DNA of 16,589 bases, taken from contig JAJYGS010000123.1 of the NCBI GenBank assembly GCA_021785055.1, positions 1 to 16,589 of the forward strand, read 5' to 3'. The first letter of the stretch is position 1, and each line of letters opens with the position of its first letter. This document shows, in pieces, positions 6,418-11,882 of the stretch. The DNA is from Nitrospirota bacterium (GTDB lineage Bacteria > Nitrospirota > JACRHJ01). The notes beneath the pieces were generated by a model that was not told the DNA's origin, ran no database searches, and saw only the letters and a program-made list of their open reading frames with translations. The position numbers were made by a program, and so were the translations under genes.

Positions 6418-6765
6418 TTATTTTCTTCTGGAAAATAAATAGCGGGTAATAACAAAAACGACTCCAAAGACTTCAGCTAAGGTGCCGCTCATGTAGAGCC
6501 GTAAATACCATGGGTCTATCCATGTTAAAACATTCGCGCCTGTCAGGATAAAAACCACGTTCATTATTAATAACTGAACGATTAAAATCCCAATAAACCA
6601 ATCGGCGTATTTCTTCTTAAGGTCTATCTCCAACGTCCATTCCTCAAGCTCCACTTTCTGAAAAGGATCAAGTGAATCTTTTGACTCGGCCTGAGGTGAT
6701 TGTAAAGAGGCGTGAACTTTAGAAAGGAGGTCGCTAAAGTCTACGGGAGAAGAGGGTTCGGGCAT
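6418..6765 (-). CDS. Two-TM small membrane protein of the cassette
   Basis: I do not recognise a named family with certainty. The 115-residue protein has a polar, acidic N-terminal half (1-50), then two hydrophobic segments at about 56-76 (WFIGILIVQLLIMNVVFILTG) and 90-111. It ends in a basic SRRK tail, which suggests a cytoplasmic C-terminus by the positive-inside rule. Its ATG overlaps the stop of the protease gene by one base (TAATG) and no separate ribosome binding site is seen, so translation is probably coupled to the protease. Small two-TM proteins beside ImmA/IrrE-like proteases are plausible effector or target partners, but this is inference. Its stop codon almost touches the left inverted repeat. 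Confidence 0.75.
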   Translation of the reverse strand: MPEPSSPVDFSDLLSKVHASLQSPQAESKDSLDPFQKVELEEWTLEIDLKKKYADWFIGILIVQLLIMNVVFILTGANVLTWIDPWYLRLYMSGTLAEVFGVVFVITRYLFSRRK

Positions 6766-7259
6766 TATGCCGCAATCTTTAGATTTTCTAAGCGGATATT
6801 CATGGCGTCATCTGAAACACCGAAATATTGCGCCATTAGAAATGGGGGGGTTTTCTCTTTAGATAGGCGCTTTACCTCTTCTTCGGGCATTAAAAGAGAT
6901 GCCGCGAATTTATTAGCAAAAATTTCCTCTGGTTTAGTTCCCATTCCAGCAGTCTTTCCCCGCAAGTCCACCCATTCATATTCATTTTGACCAGCGTCCA
7001 TGCGAAAAGCATAATGACCAAGCTCATGGGCGCAACTAAAGCGTTTGCGGTTATTGCTGTCGCTTTTACTTAAAGCAATAACAGGGTCTTCGTCTTTTTG
7101 TTTTATTATGGCCCCAGACACTTCTTCGGGGAGGTCTGTCTCAAGAACTTTAATGCCAAACTGACCAGCAATCCATACAGGGTCAACTGGAAATGGTCGG
7201 CCTTTCCAAAGCGAATCCAATACCCGTCGAGCGGCTTCTTCTGGTGATACGTTGCTCAT
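6765..7259 (-). CDS. ImmA/IrrE-family zinc metallopeptidase (COG2856-like), cassette-borne
   Basis: This is a 164-residue cytoplasmic protease-like protein. RFSCAHELGHYAFR contains HELGH, the HExxH zinc site with its catalytic Glu. EIFANKFAASLLMP, about 45 residues later, supplies the further Glu and the N-F-A-LLMP signature of the ImmA/IrrE family. There is no helix-turn-helix domain before or after the peptidase. Family members such as ImmA of ICEBs1 and IrrE of Deinococcus cleave DNA-binding repressors; here no repressor gene is adjacent, so the substrate is unknown. I prefer ATG 7259; a GTG at 7277 would add six residues. A promoter (7266-7294) would start RNA at about that ATG. The membrane-protein gene follows with a 1-bp overlap. 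Confidence 0.88.
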   Translation of the reverse strand: MSNVSPEEAARRVLDSLWKGRPFPVDPVWIAGQFGIKVLETDLPEEVSGAIIKQKDEDPVIALSKSDSNNRKRFSCAHELGHYAFRMDAGQNEYEWVDLRGKTAGMGTKPEEIFANKFAASLLMPEEEVKRLSKEKTPPFLMAQYFGVSDDAMNIRLENLKIAA

Positions 7260-7265
7260 GGTTGA

Positions 7266-7294
7266 ATAATGCACCAAGCTTAAGGCTTTATCAA
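7266..7294 (-). promoter_or_regulatory. Possible promoter for the ImmA-type gene
   Basis: On the minus strand TTGATA (7289-7294) is separated by 17 bp from CATTAT (7266-7271, 4 of 6 matches to TATAAT). Transcription would begin close to the A of ATG 7259, giving a leaderless message. No Shine-Dalgarno sequence is visible for either candidate start. Confidence 0.4.
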
Positions 7295-7313
7295 GAATGT
7301 AATGCGGGCTACA

Positions 7314-7442
7314 TTAATTGTCTGGCGTTAACTTTTCCGCTCTTGCCTTCCCGCCCTTCAATCCTCCAAGCCGCCCAAGCTCCACGGCGGCTTTATTCTT
7401 TTCAGGGATCGCGGGGTCTTTTCTTTTTCTCCATGCCTCCAT
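7314..7442 (-). pseudogene. Decayed small basic protein gene (GRLGGLKGGKARA type)
   Basis: An open frame of 42 residues reads ...EKNKAAVELGRLGGLKGGKARAEKLTPDN, then stops. Small bacterial proteins of this kind, from memory, usually start M..KKRPRDP, carry a linker, then the GRxGGxKGGKARA block, and end in an ARKAAxARW-like stretch. Here an ATG at 7434 in a different frame encodes MEKKKRPRDP before a stop, the linker is missing, and the typical ending is lost after LTP. It therefore looks like an internally deleted, frame-shifted remnant of such a gene. The promoter at 7441-7469 would place the RNA start at the 7434 ATG, which supports that as the ancestral start. Function of the intact family is not established to my knowledge. 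Confidence 0.5.
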
Positions 7443-7469
7443 TATGCTGGAGCGATTAAGAAAAGTCAA
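7441..7469 (-). promoter_or_regulatory. Strong promoter just inside the right end of the cassette
   Basis: On the minus strand TTGACT (7464-7469) and CATAAT (7441-7446) are 17 bp apart, each with one mismatch to consensus. The predicted start, about 7434, coincides with an ATG. The promoter lies 11 bp inside the right inverted repeat and points through the whole cassette. Confidence 0.6.
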
Positions 7470-7479
7470 TAGCCGCGAA

Positions 7480-7500
7480 TTTCAAACTGACCCACTACCG
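7480..7500 (-). repeat. Right terminal inverted repeat of the cassette
   Basis: On the minus strand it reads CGGTAG then TGGGTCAGTTTGAAA. It is followed on the plus strand by ATTTCA (7501-7506), the same hexamer that precedes the left end. Confidence 0.85.
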
Positions 7501-7514
7501 ATTTCACAATCTCC

Positions 7515-7543
7515 TTGACATTTCTCTGATTCTCCAATAAAAT
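7515..7543 (+). promoter_or_regulatory. Sigma70-type promoter upstream of ffh (distal)
   Basis: TTGACA (7515-7520) is a perfect -35 box, 17 bp from TAAAAT (7538-7543, one mismatch). The start would be near 7550, giving a leader of about 87 nt to ffh. The cassette's target duplication ends only 8 bp before the -35 box, so the insertion removed the native upstream sequence but spared the promoter. Confidence 0.65.
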
Positions 7544-7565
7544 CCATTTTTCCCGTATCAGGGGC

Positions 7566-7588
7566 AGGGGGCCAGGTGCGCCCTTTTT
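7566..7588 (+). terminator. Attenuator-like hairpin between the two ffh promoters
   Basis: AGGGGGC (7566-7572) can pair with GCCCTTT (7580-7586) using two G-U pairs and a 7-base loop. The T-run is TTTTT at 7584-7588, partly inside the stem. It might end short transcripts from the distal promoter; the stem is weak. Confidence 0.25.
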
Positions 7589-7615
7589 GCGGCGGGAACG
7601 CCGTGGTGATATAAT
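7587..7615 (+). promoter_or_regulatory. Promoter upstream of ffh (proximal)
   Basis: A perfect TATAAT (7610-7615) is preceded, after 17 bp, by TTGCGG (7587-7592), which matches only TTG of the -35 consensus. The start would be near 7622, about 15 nt before the ffh GTG. Confidence 0.5.
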
Positions 7616-7636
7616 ATTAAAATTTAAGGTGGTCGG

Positions 7637-8593
7637 GTGTTCGAGAGTTTATCCGAAAAGCTTGAGAAGGTATTTAAAAAGCTTAAAGGGCGGGGAGTTC
7701 TGACCGAGGCGGACGTATCCGACGCGCTCAGAGAAGTCCGCATGGCCCTGCTTGAGGCCGACGTAAACTTCAAGGTCGTAAAGGACTTCGTCGAGGCCGT
7801 CCGCGTAAAGGCCGTCGGGAGCGGCGTCCTGGAGAGCCTCACGCCCGGCCAGCAGGTCGTTAAGATCGTCCACGGCGAGCTGGTGAAGATGATGGGCGAG
7901 TCCTCGGCCCGCATCCAGCTTGTCCCGAACAGGCCGACGGTCGTGATGATGGTGGGCCTGCAAGGCTCAGGAAAGACGACGACCTCCGGCAAGCTCGCGC
8001 GGATGTTCAAGAAAGGCGGTCGAAAGACCCTGCTCGTCGCGGCGGATACCCAAAGACCCGCGGCTATCGACCAGCTGATTACGCTCGGAAAGCAGCTCGG
8101 AATAGAGGTGGAGGAATCCCGTCCGGGCGAAGACCCCGTGGCGGTCTGCGAACGGGGCCTGGACAGGGCGCGCCGGCCTGGACAGGGCGCGCCGCGGCGC
8201 ATTCGGCGTGGTCATAATGGACACCGCCGGACGCCTGCACGTGGACGACGCCCTGATGGAACAGCTCCACGCCGTCAAGGGAAAGGTAGCCCCGGACGAG
8301 ATACTCTTCGTCGCGGACTCCATGACCGGCCAGGACGCCGTAAAGGCCGCGACGGCCTTCGACGGCAGGCTCGGCCTCACCGGCGTCATCCTCACGAAGA
8401 TGGACGGCGACGCAAGAGGCGGCGCCGCGCTTTCGATACGGGCCGTCACCGGGCGCCCGATAAAGTTCGTCGGCATGGGCGAGAAGCTCGACGCCCTGGA
8501 GCCTTTCCATCCCGACCGGGTGGCGTCGCGTATCCTCGGCATGGGAGACGTCCTCTCGCTCATCGAGAAGGCGGAAGAGAGCGTATCCCTTGA
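7637..8593 (+). CDS. ffh: Signal recognition particle protein Ffh, N and G domains before a frameshift
   Basis: Ffh is the GTPase of the signal recognition particle, which binds signal sequences with 4.5S RNA and docks on FtsY at the membrane. This frame encodes the N domain (MFESLSEKLEKVFKKLKGRGVLTEADV) and the first half of the G domain with GLQGSGKTTTSGKLA (P-loop) and AADTQRPAA. Homology ends at about base 8174. There a 19-bp unit (GGCCTGGACAGGGCGCGCC) is present twice in tandem (8156-8174 and 8175-8193) and throws the frame by +1; the rest of this frame is nonsense. Deleting one unit restores ERGLDRARRGAFGVVIMDTAGR and a 442-residue protein of normal length. GTG 7637 is preceded by AAGGTGG. 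Confidence 0.9.
   Translation: MFESLSEKLEKVFKKLKGRGVLTEADVSDALREVRMALLEADVNFKVVKDFVEAVRVKAVGSGVLESLTPGQQVVKIVHGELVKMMGESSARIQLVPNRPTVVMMVGLQGSGKTTTSGKLARMFKKGGRKTLLVAADTQRPAAIDQLITLGKQLGIEVEESRPGEDPVAVCERGLDRARRPGQGAPRRIRRGHNGHRRTPARGRRPDGTAPRRQGKGSPGRDTLRRGLHDRPGRRKGRDGLRRQARPHRRHPHEDGRRRKRRRRAFDTGRHRAPDKVRRHGREARRPGAFPSRPGGVAYPRHGRRPLAHREGGRERIP
8156..8193 (+). repeat. 19-bp perfect tandem duplication causing the ffh frameshift
   Basis: GGCCTGGACAGGGCGCGCC occurs twice head to tail, at 8156-8174 and 8175-8193. Nineteen bases is one more than a whole number of codons, so the duplication shifts the frame. Removing either copy gives the expected Ffh sequence across the join. Confidence 0.95.
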
Positions 8594-8984
8594 AGAGGCG
8601 AAGGACCTCGAAGCGAAGGTCCGCCAGGGGGATTTCACGCTTGAGGATTTCAGAGTCCAGCTCATGCAGGTAAAGAAGCTGGGGCCGCTCGACCAGCTCC
8701 TCGGCATGATACCCGGCATGGGCAAGCTCAAGGGCGCGATGGCGAACGTGGACGACCGGGAGGTAGACCGCATCGTCGCCATAATAAACTCCATGACAGG
8801 CAAAGAGCGAAGAAACGTAAACATAATAAACGGCAACAGACGGAAGCGCATCGCGCGCGGAAGCGGCACGCAGGTGCAGGAAGTGAACCGGCTCCTAAAA
8901 CAGTTCGCGGAGACCCGCAAAATAATGAAGATGCTCTCCAGGCCCGGAGGGAAGCTGCGGCTTGGGAAGGGGCTGTTCGGGTAA
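8208..8984 (+). CDS. ffh: Signal recognition particle protein Ffh, rest of G domain and M domain after the frameshift
   Basis: This frame holds the second half of Ffh: VVIMDTAGRLHVDD (the DTAGR GTPase motif), TGVILTKMDGDARGGAALS (the TKxDG specificity motif) and the FVGMGEKLDALEPFHPDRVASRILGMGD hinge. The methionine-rich M domain follows (LMQVKKLGPLDQLLGMIPGMGKLKGA..., then RRKRIARGSGTQVQEVNRLLKQF), which contacts SRP RNA and signal peptides. It ends LGKGLFG with no long tail. GTG 8208 is merely the first possible start in this frame, not a natural one; the true gene begins at 7637. As Ffh is normally essential, an assembly error or a minor variant is more likely than a dead gene. Confidence 0.92.
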   Translation: MVIMDTAGRLHVDDALMEQLHAVKGKVAPDEILFVADSMTGQDAVKAATAFDGRLGLTGVILTKMDGDARGGAALSIRAVTGRPIKFVGMGEKLDALEPFHPDRVASRILGMGDVLSLIEKAEESVSLEEAKDLEAKVRQGDFTLEDFRVQLMQVKKLGPLDQLLGMIPGMGKLKGAMANVDDREVDRIVAIINSMTGKERRNVNIINGNRRKRIARGSGTQVQEVNRLLKQFAETRKIMKMLSRPGGKLRLGKGLFG

Positions 8985-9060
8985 AATCGCGGCTCGTCGT
9001 TTTGGTTCCGAGACCTGCTTTACGCGCGGCCTGGCGGGTTGTTCGGGTAAAGGTTTGCTG

Positions 9061-9143
9061 TCATTCCGAGCGTAGCCGAGGAATCTACAGTTGATTTCCA
9101 AAGAAAGTCGAATGTAGGTCCCTCCGCTTTGGTCGGGACGACA
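9061..9143 (+). repeat. Two-hairpin interspersed repeat, copy 1
   Basis: This copy starts TCATTCCGAGCGTAGCCGAG and ends GGTCGGGACGACA. The central stem here is CTACA/TGTAG. It lies between ffh and rpsP, ending about 45 bases before the rpsP ATG. A 12-base word TGTTCGGGTAAA at the end of ffh (8974-8985) recurs at 9040-9051, just before this copy. Confidence 0.75.
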
Positions 9144-9188
9144 AGCAAATCGAGAATAAATGTAATCTTTTAATGAGGAGGTGATTGA

Positions 9189-9458
9189 ATGGCGGTAAAA
9201 ATAAGGCTTACACGCAAGGGGACTCACAAGCAGCCGTATTACAGGGTCGTGGCTGCGGACTCGCGCTCTCCCAGGGACGGACGTTTCCTGGACATACTCG
9301 GCACCTATGACCCACTTGCGAAGCCGGCTCTCATAGAGCTCGACCGTGAGAAGGTGGCGTCCTGGCTTAAAAAAGGCGCGACTCCCTCGGAGACGGTCAT
9401 GTCTCTTATAAAGACGTCCGGAGTCCTTAAGTCCGAGGATGCGCCACAGGTTTCCTAA
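9189..9458 (+). CDS. rpsP: 30S ribosomal protein bS16
   Basis: bS16 is a small-subunit protein needed for 30S assembly. MAVKIRLTRKGTHKQPYYRVVAADSRSPRDGRFLDILGTYDP is the conserved N-terminal half, and the 89-residue length is normal. It has an excellent Shine-Dalgarno sequence, GAGGAGGTGA, before the ATG. It heads the run rpsP-khpA-rimM-trmD, which often forms an operon. An interspersed repeat lies in its upstream region, and I could not pick out a clear promoter in the 200-bp gap after ffh. Confidence 0.98.
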   Translation: MAVKIRLTRKGTHKQPYYRVVAADSRSPRDGRFLDILGTYDPLAKPALIELDREKVASWLKKGATPSETVMSLIKTSGVLKSEDAPQVS

Positions 9459-9518
9459 ACACGGATAACGTCCATAGGTTCTGACCGACACGGCCACTAC
9501 TACCAGCGGAGGTGGGCA

Positions 9519-9749
9519 ATGAAAGACCTGATCGAACATATCGCTAAGGCTCTGGTCGATAACCCTGAAGAGGTGAGCGTCGCCGAGGTCGAAGGAGAAA
9601 GAACCACTGTCATCGAACTGAGGGTAGCCCAGACGGATTTGGGCAAGGTGATAGGCAAGGAGGGCAAGACCGCCCGCGCCATGCGCACAATCCTGAACGC
9701 CGCCGGCACAAAGATCGGGAAAAGGTGCGTCCTGGAGATACTCGAATAG
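9519..9749 (+). CDS. khpA: KH-domain RNA-binding protein KhpA
   Basis: This 76-residue protein is a single type-II KH domain of the KhpA (formerly YlqC) family. KVIGKEGKTARAMRTIL contains the GxxG loop (GKEG) that grips single-stranded RNA. In studied bacteria KhpA pairs with KhpB (Jag/EloR) and binds many RNAs; the location between rpsP and rimM is the classic one. GGAGGTGG lies before the ATG. The end overlaps the annotated start of rimM. Confidence 0.93.
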   Translation: MKDLIEHIAKALVDNPEEVSVAEVEGERTTVIELRVAQTDLGKVIGKEGKTARAMRTILNAAGTKIGKRCVLEILE

Positions 9750-10273
9750 AAAAGCGCGTCCTTGTCGGCATATGCTTGAGGCCCGTCGGGCTTAAAGGCG
9801 AGCTCAAGATAAAGCCCCTTACCGACAACCCGGAGCGCTACCGGGCCGGGGCGAAAATATGGGCGGAACCCGGCGGGAGAGAAGGCGCGTCTGCGGCGCC
9901 TGTGCGCCTTACCGTAAAAGCGGCGAGAGAGAGCGGACGCGACATTGCCGTATTCTTTGAAGAGATAGACTCAATCGAAGACGCCGAGGCCATGCGGGGC
10001 AGAGAGTTTTTCGTCCCGGAGTCGGATGTCCCGCCCCTGCCGGAAGGCGAGTATTACCACTTCCAGATACTGGGCCTCCCGGTATTTGCCAGCCGGGGAA
10101 GGCTTCTGGGCAAGGTGAGCGATATAATCGAAGCCGGCGGGAGAGACGTCTACGTCGTGAAGGGGCAGGGGGGCGAATATCTGATACCTGTCACCGACGA
10201 AGCGATTGAGAAAATAGACCCAGGGAACGGCAGGATTACCCTGCGCCCGATGAAGGGCTACATCCCCGAGTGA
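9725..10273 (+). CDS. rimM: Ribosome maturation factor RimM
   Basis: RimM helps mature the head of the 30S subunit and binds uS19. The N-terminal barrel begins KRVLVGICLRPVGLKGELKIKPLTDNPER, and the second, PRC-barrel domain is seen in YYHFQILGLPVFASRGRLLGKVSDIIEAGGRDVYVVKG...LIPVTDEAIEKID. The 182-residue length is normal. The only standard start in frame near the domain is GTG 9725, which overlaps khpA by 25 bases and adds a non-conserved MRPGDTR leader. A ribosome binding site GGAGA (9734-9738) sits 7 bases before ATA 9746, where I would expect the start (I-E-K-R-V-L-V-G), so a rare AUA start is possible. Confidence 0.93.
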   Translation: MRPGDTRIEKRVLVGICLRPVGLKGELKIKPLTDNPERYRAGAKIWAEPGGREGASAAPVRLTVKAARESGRDIAVFFEEIDSIEDAEAMRGREFFVPESDVPPLPEGEYYHFQILGLPVFASRGRLLGKVSDIIEAGGRDVYVVKGQGGEYLIPVTDEAIEKIDPGNGRITLRPMKGYIPE

Positions 10274-10287
10274 GGCCGGTCGACCGG

Positions 10288-11058
10288 ATGAACTGCGAGG
10301 TACTTACCCTTTTCCCAGGTATTGTCGAGGCTGCGGTCGGCGACAGCATACTGAAGCGCGCGCAGGATAAGGGGCTTCTCGACATAAAAATAACCGATAT
10401 CCGGAGCTTCGCCAAAGGGAAACACAAGACGGCGGACGACGCCCCCTTCGGCGGCGGGCCGGGTATGGTCATGAAGCCGGAGCCGGTCTTCGAGGCCGTC
10501 GAGGCGGCAGCCGGGCCGGGGGCGGGTGTGTCGGAGGCCGAAGCCGATAGACCGGCTGCGCGCATAATACTTATGTCGCCCCAGGGGCCGGTATTCAACC
10601 ACGAAAAGGCCCTGGAGCTCTCCCGCGAGACCCGCAAGCTCATATTCATCTGCGGGCGCTACGAGGGTATCGACGAGCGGGCGCGGTCTTTGGCGGACGA
10701 GGAGCTGTCCCTTGGAGATTTCGTCCTCTCCGGCGGAGAGCTTGCGGCGGCGGCGGTCATAGAGGCTGCGGCGAGGCTCATCCCCGGCGTGCTTGGGGAC
10801 GAGGAATCTGCCGGGCAGGATTCGTTTTACGACGGCCTCCTCGACTACCCGCACTATACCCGCCCGGCCCAATACCGGGGGATGAAGGTTCCGGAGGTGC
10901 TGCTAAGCGGGAACCACGCCGAGATACGCCGTTGGAGGCGGAAAGAGGCGCTCCGGGCGACTATGCGGAAAAGGCCCGACCTGCTTGAGAAAGCGGCCCT
11001 GTCGGATGAAGACAGGAAGCTGATGGAGGAACTGGAAAACGAAATAACCACTGGGTAG
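10288..11058 (+). CDS. trmD: tRNA (guanine-N1)-methyltransferase TrmD
   Basis: TrmD methylates G37 of tRNAs that read CNN and GGN-type codons and so prevents +1 frameshifting; it is a SPOUT-fold dimer. MNCEVLTLFPGIVE, DAPFGGGPGMVMKPEP, LIFICGRYEGIDERA (part of the trefoil knot), LGDFVLSGGELAAAAVIEA and FYDGLLDYPHYTRP (with the catalytic Asp) are all present. A loop before RIILMSPQGP is longer than usual (AAAGPGAGVSEAEADRP) and contains a variant of the 14-bp palindrome. I prefer ATG 10288, where homology begins; GTG 10270 would overlap rimM by 4 bases and add six residues. Confidence 0.96.
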   Translation: MNCEVLTLFPGIVEAAVGDSILKRAQDKGLLDIKITDIRSFAKGKHKTADDAPFGGGPGMVMKPEPVFEAVEAAAGPGAGVSEAEADRPAARIILMSPQGPVFNHEKALELSRETRKLIFICGRYEGIDERARSLADEELSLGDFVLSGGELAAAAVIEAAARLIPGVLGDEESAGQDSFYDGLLDYPHYTRPAQYRGMKVPEVLLSGNHAEIRRWRRKEALRATMRKRPDLLEKAALSDEDRKLMEELENEITTG

Positions 11059-11066
11059 AAAGACTG

Positions 11067-11144
11067 TCATTCCGAGCGTAGCCGAGGAATCTACAGTTGA
11101 ATTTAAAAACTTACTGTGGGTCCCTCGACTGCGCTCGGGACGAT
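11067..11144 (+). repeat. Two-hairpin interspersed repeat, copy 2
   Basis: It has the same layout as copy 1: TCATTCCGAGCGTAGCCGAG at the start and CTCGGGACGAT at the end. The central stem is CTACAGT/ACTGTGG, with one T-G pair. It begins 8 bases after trmD and ends one base before the next start codon at 11146; GGGA inside its last hairpin (11137-11140) is that gene's only visible ribosome binding site. Confidence 0.8.
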
Positions 11145-11145
11145 A

Positions 11146-11826
11146 ATGCAAAATAAATACTTATACATTGCCCTTATCCACTACCCCGTAAAGAACAAAA
11201 ACGGCGAGGTGGTTTCCACGGCGATTACGAACCTCGACCTGCACGACATGGCGCGTGCGGCCAAGACATACGGGGTGAAGGGCTATTACATAATCAACCC
11301 GATGGCCGCCCAGAGGGAGCTTGCGGAAAGAATAATAAGGCACTGGACGGAAGGCTTCGGAGCGTCCTACAACCCGAACCGGGGCGAGGCGCTCAGCATC
11401 ATAAAAATCGTGCCGGAGTTCCGGGACGCCCTTTCCGAAATAGAGCGGGAAACCGGGGCAAGACCGAAGGTAATGGCTACGGCGGCGCGGGAGGCTGAGG
11501 GCGTCAAAGAAGACCGTGATTCGGAAATCCCCCCAACCCCCATTTACCAAAGGGGGGCGAGTGGGGATTTGACAAAAGGCGACAGGGTTATAGGTTTTGA
11601 ACAGGCGCGGGAGGTAATAAACGCCGGGCCGTCTGTAATCGCCTTCGGGACGGGCTGGGGACTTACGGATGAGTTCATAGGCTCATGCGACTTCAGGCTT
11701 CCGCCCATCCGGGGCGCGGGCGGACAGGGAGGCCGGTTTACCGGCTCGACCGGCGGCGGATACAATCACCTGCCGGTTCGTTCCGCCGCGGCGATTATCC
11801 TTGACAGGCTGGCGGGAGAACGGTAA
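11146..11826 (+). CDS. TrmD-associated SPOUT-like RNA methyltransferase (PF09936 type)
   Basis: This 226-residue protein matches the 'RNA methyltransferase' family found between trmD and rplS in Geobacter-like, Aquifex-like and Thermotoga-like genomes. YIALIHYPVKNKNGEVVSTAITNLDLHDMARAAKTYGVKGYYIINP is its conserved N-terminus, and IAFGTGWGLTDEFI carries the glycine-rich AdoMet region. The specific RNA target is not known to me. Between MATAAREAEGVKEDRDS and VIGFEQAREVI there is an extra stretch (EIPPTPIYQRGASGDLTKG) encoded by a palindromic repeat at 11525-11570. The ATG at 11146 starts the homology; an upstream GTG at 11116 would translate an interspersed repeat and is rejected. The gene lies between two inverted copies of that repeat. 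Confidence 0.88.
   Translation: MQNKYLYIALIHYPVKNKNGEVVSTAITNLDLHDMARAAKTYGVKGYYIINPMAAQRELAERIIRHWTEGFGASYNPNRGEALSIIKIVPEFRDALSEIERETGARPKVMATAAREAEGVKEDRDSEIPPTPIYQRGASGDLTKGDRVIGFEQAREVINAGPSVIAFGTGWGLTDEFIGSCDFRLPPIRGAGGQGGRFTGSTGGGYNHLPVRSAAAIILDRLAGER
11525..11570. repeat. Palindromic repeat inserted in frame within the RNA methyltransferase gene
   Basis: AAATCCCC (11525-11532) and GGGGATTT (11563-11570) are perfect complements; inside them CCCCC (11537-11541) faces GGGGGG (11552-11557) around ATTTACCAAA. Repeats of the 'AAATCCCCCC...GGGGGGATTT' kind are common between genes in deltaproteobacterial and related genomes, but here the repeat is inside a gene and is read as IPPTPIYQRGASGD without breaking the frame. 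Confidence 0.75.
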
Positions 11827-11882
11827 TAATAAGCGGCTCCGGCGCGCCTAGGGGTATGTGCGGCGATTATGTTTATAAATTT

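Larger units (their letters stand above)
6395..7500. mobile_element. Non-autonomous mobile cassette (terminal inverted repeats, 6-bp target duplication) carrying an ImmA-type module
   Basis: The left end 6395-6415 and the reverse complement of the right end 7480-7500 agree at 20 of 21 positions; the shared core is TAGTGGGTCAGTTTGAAA. Directly outside both ends lies ATTTCA (6389-6394 and 7501-7506), as expected of a target-site duplication. The inside is visibly poorer in G+C than the flanks: 6421-6480 has 20 G/C of 60, while neighbouring genes are near 60%. No transposase gene is present. The three genes or remnants inside are all on the minus strand, and the last stop codon (6418-6420) ends two bases inside the left repeat. 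The GGGTCAGTTT-type ends recall IS21-family termini, but that assignment is only an impression. Confidence 0.8.

Noticed and set aside
7637..8984. Programmed frameshift in ffh
   Set aside because: The shift is fully explained by a 19-bp tandem duplication; there is no slippery site with a conserved stimulator, and ffh is not known to use recoding.
8974..9051. 12-base repeat TGTTCGGGTAAA at the end of ffh and 66 bp later
   Set aside because: It could be a partial duplication or insertion scar after the ffh stop, but the 54 bases between show no structure or match that I can support.
11116..11145. Upstream GTG start of the RNA methyltransferase
   Set aside because: The added residues translate an interspersed repeat; homology begins at ATG 11146.
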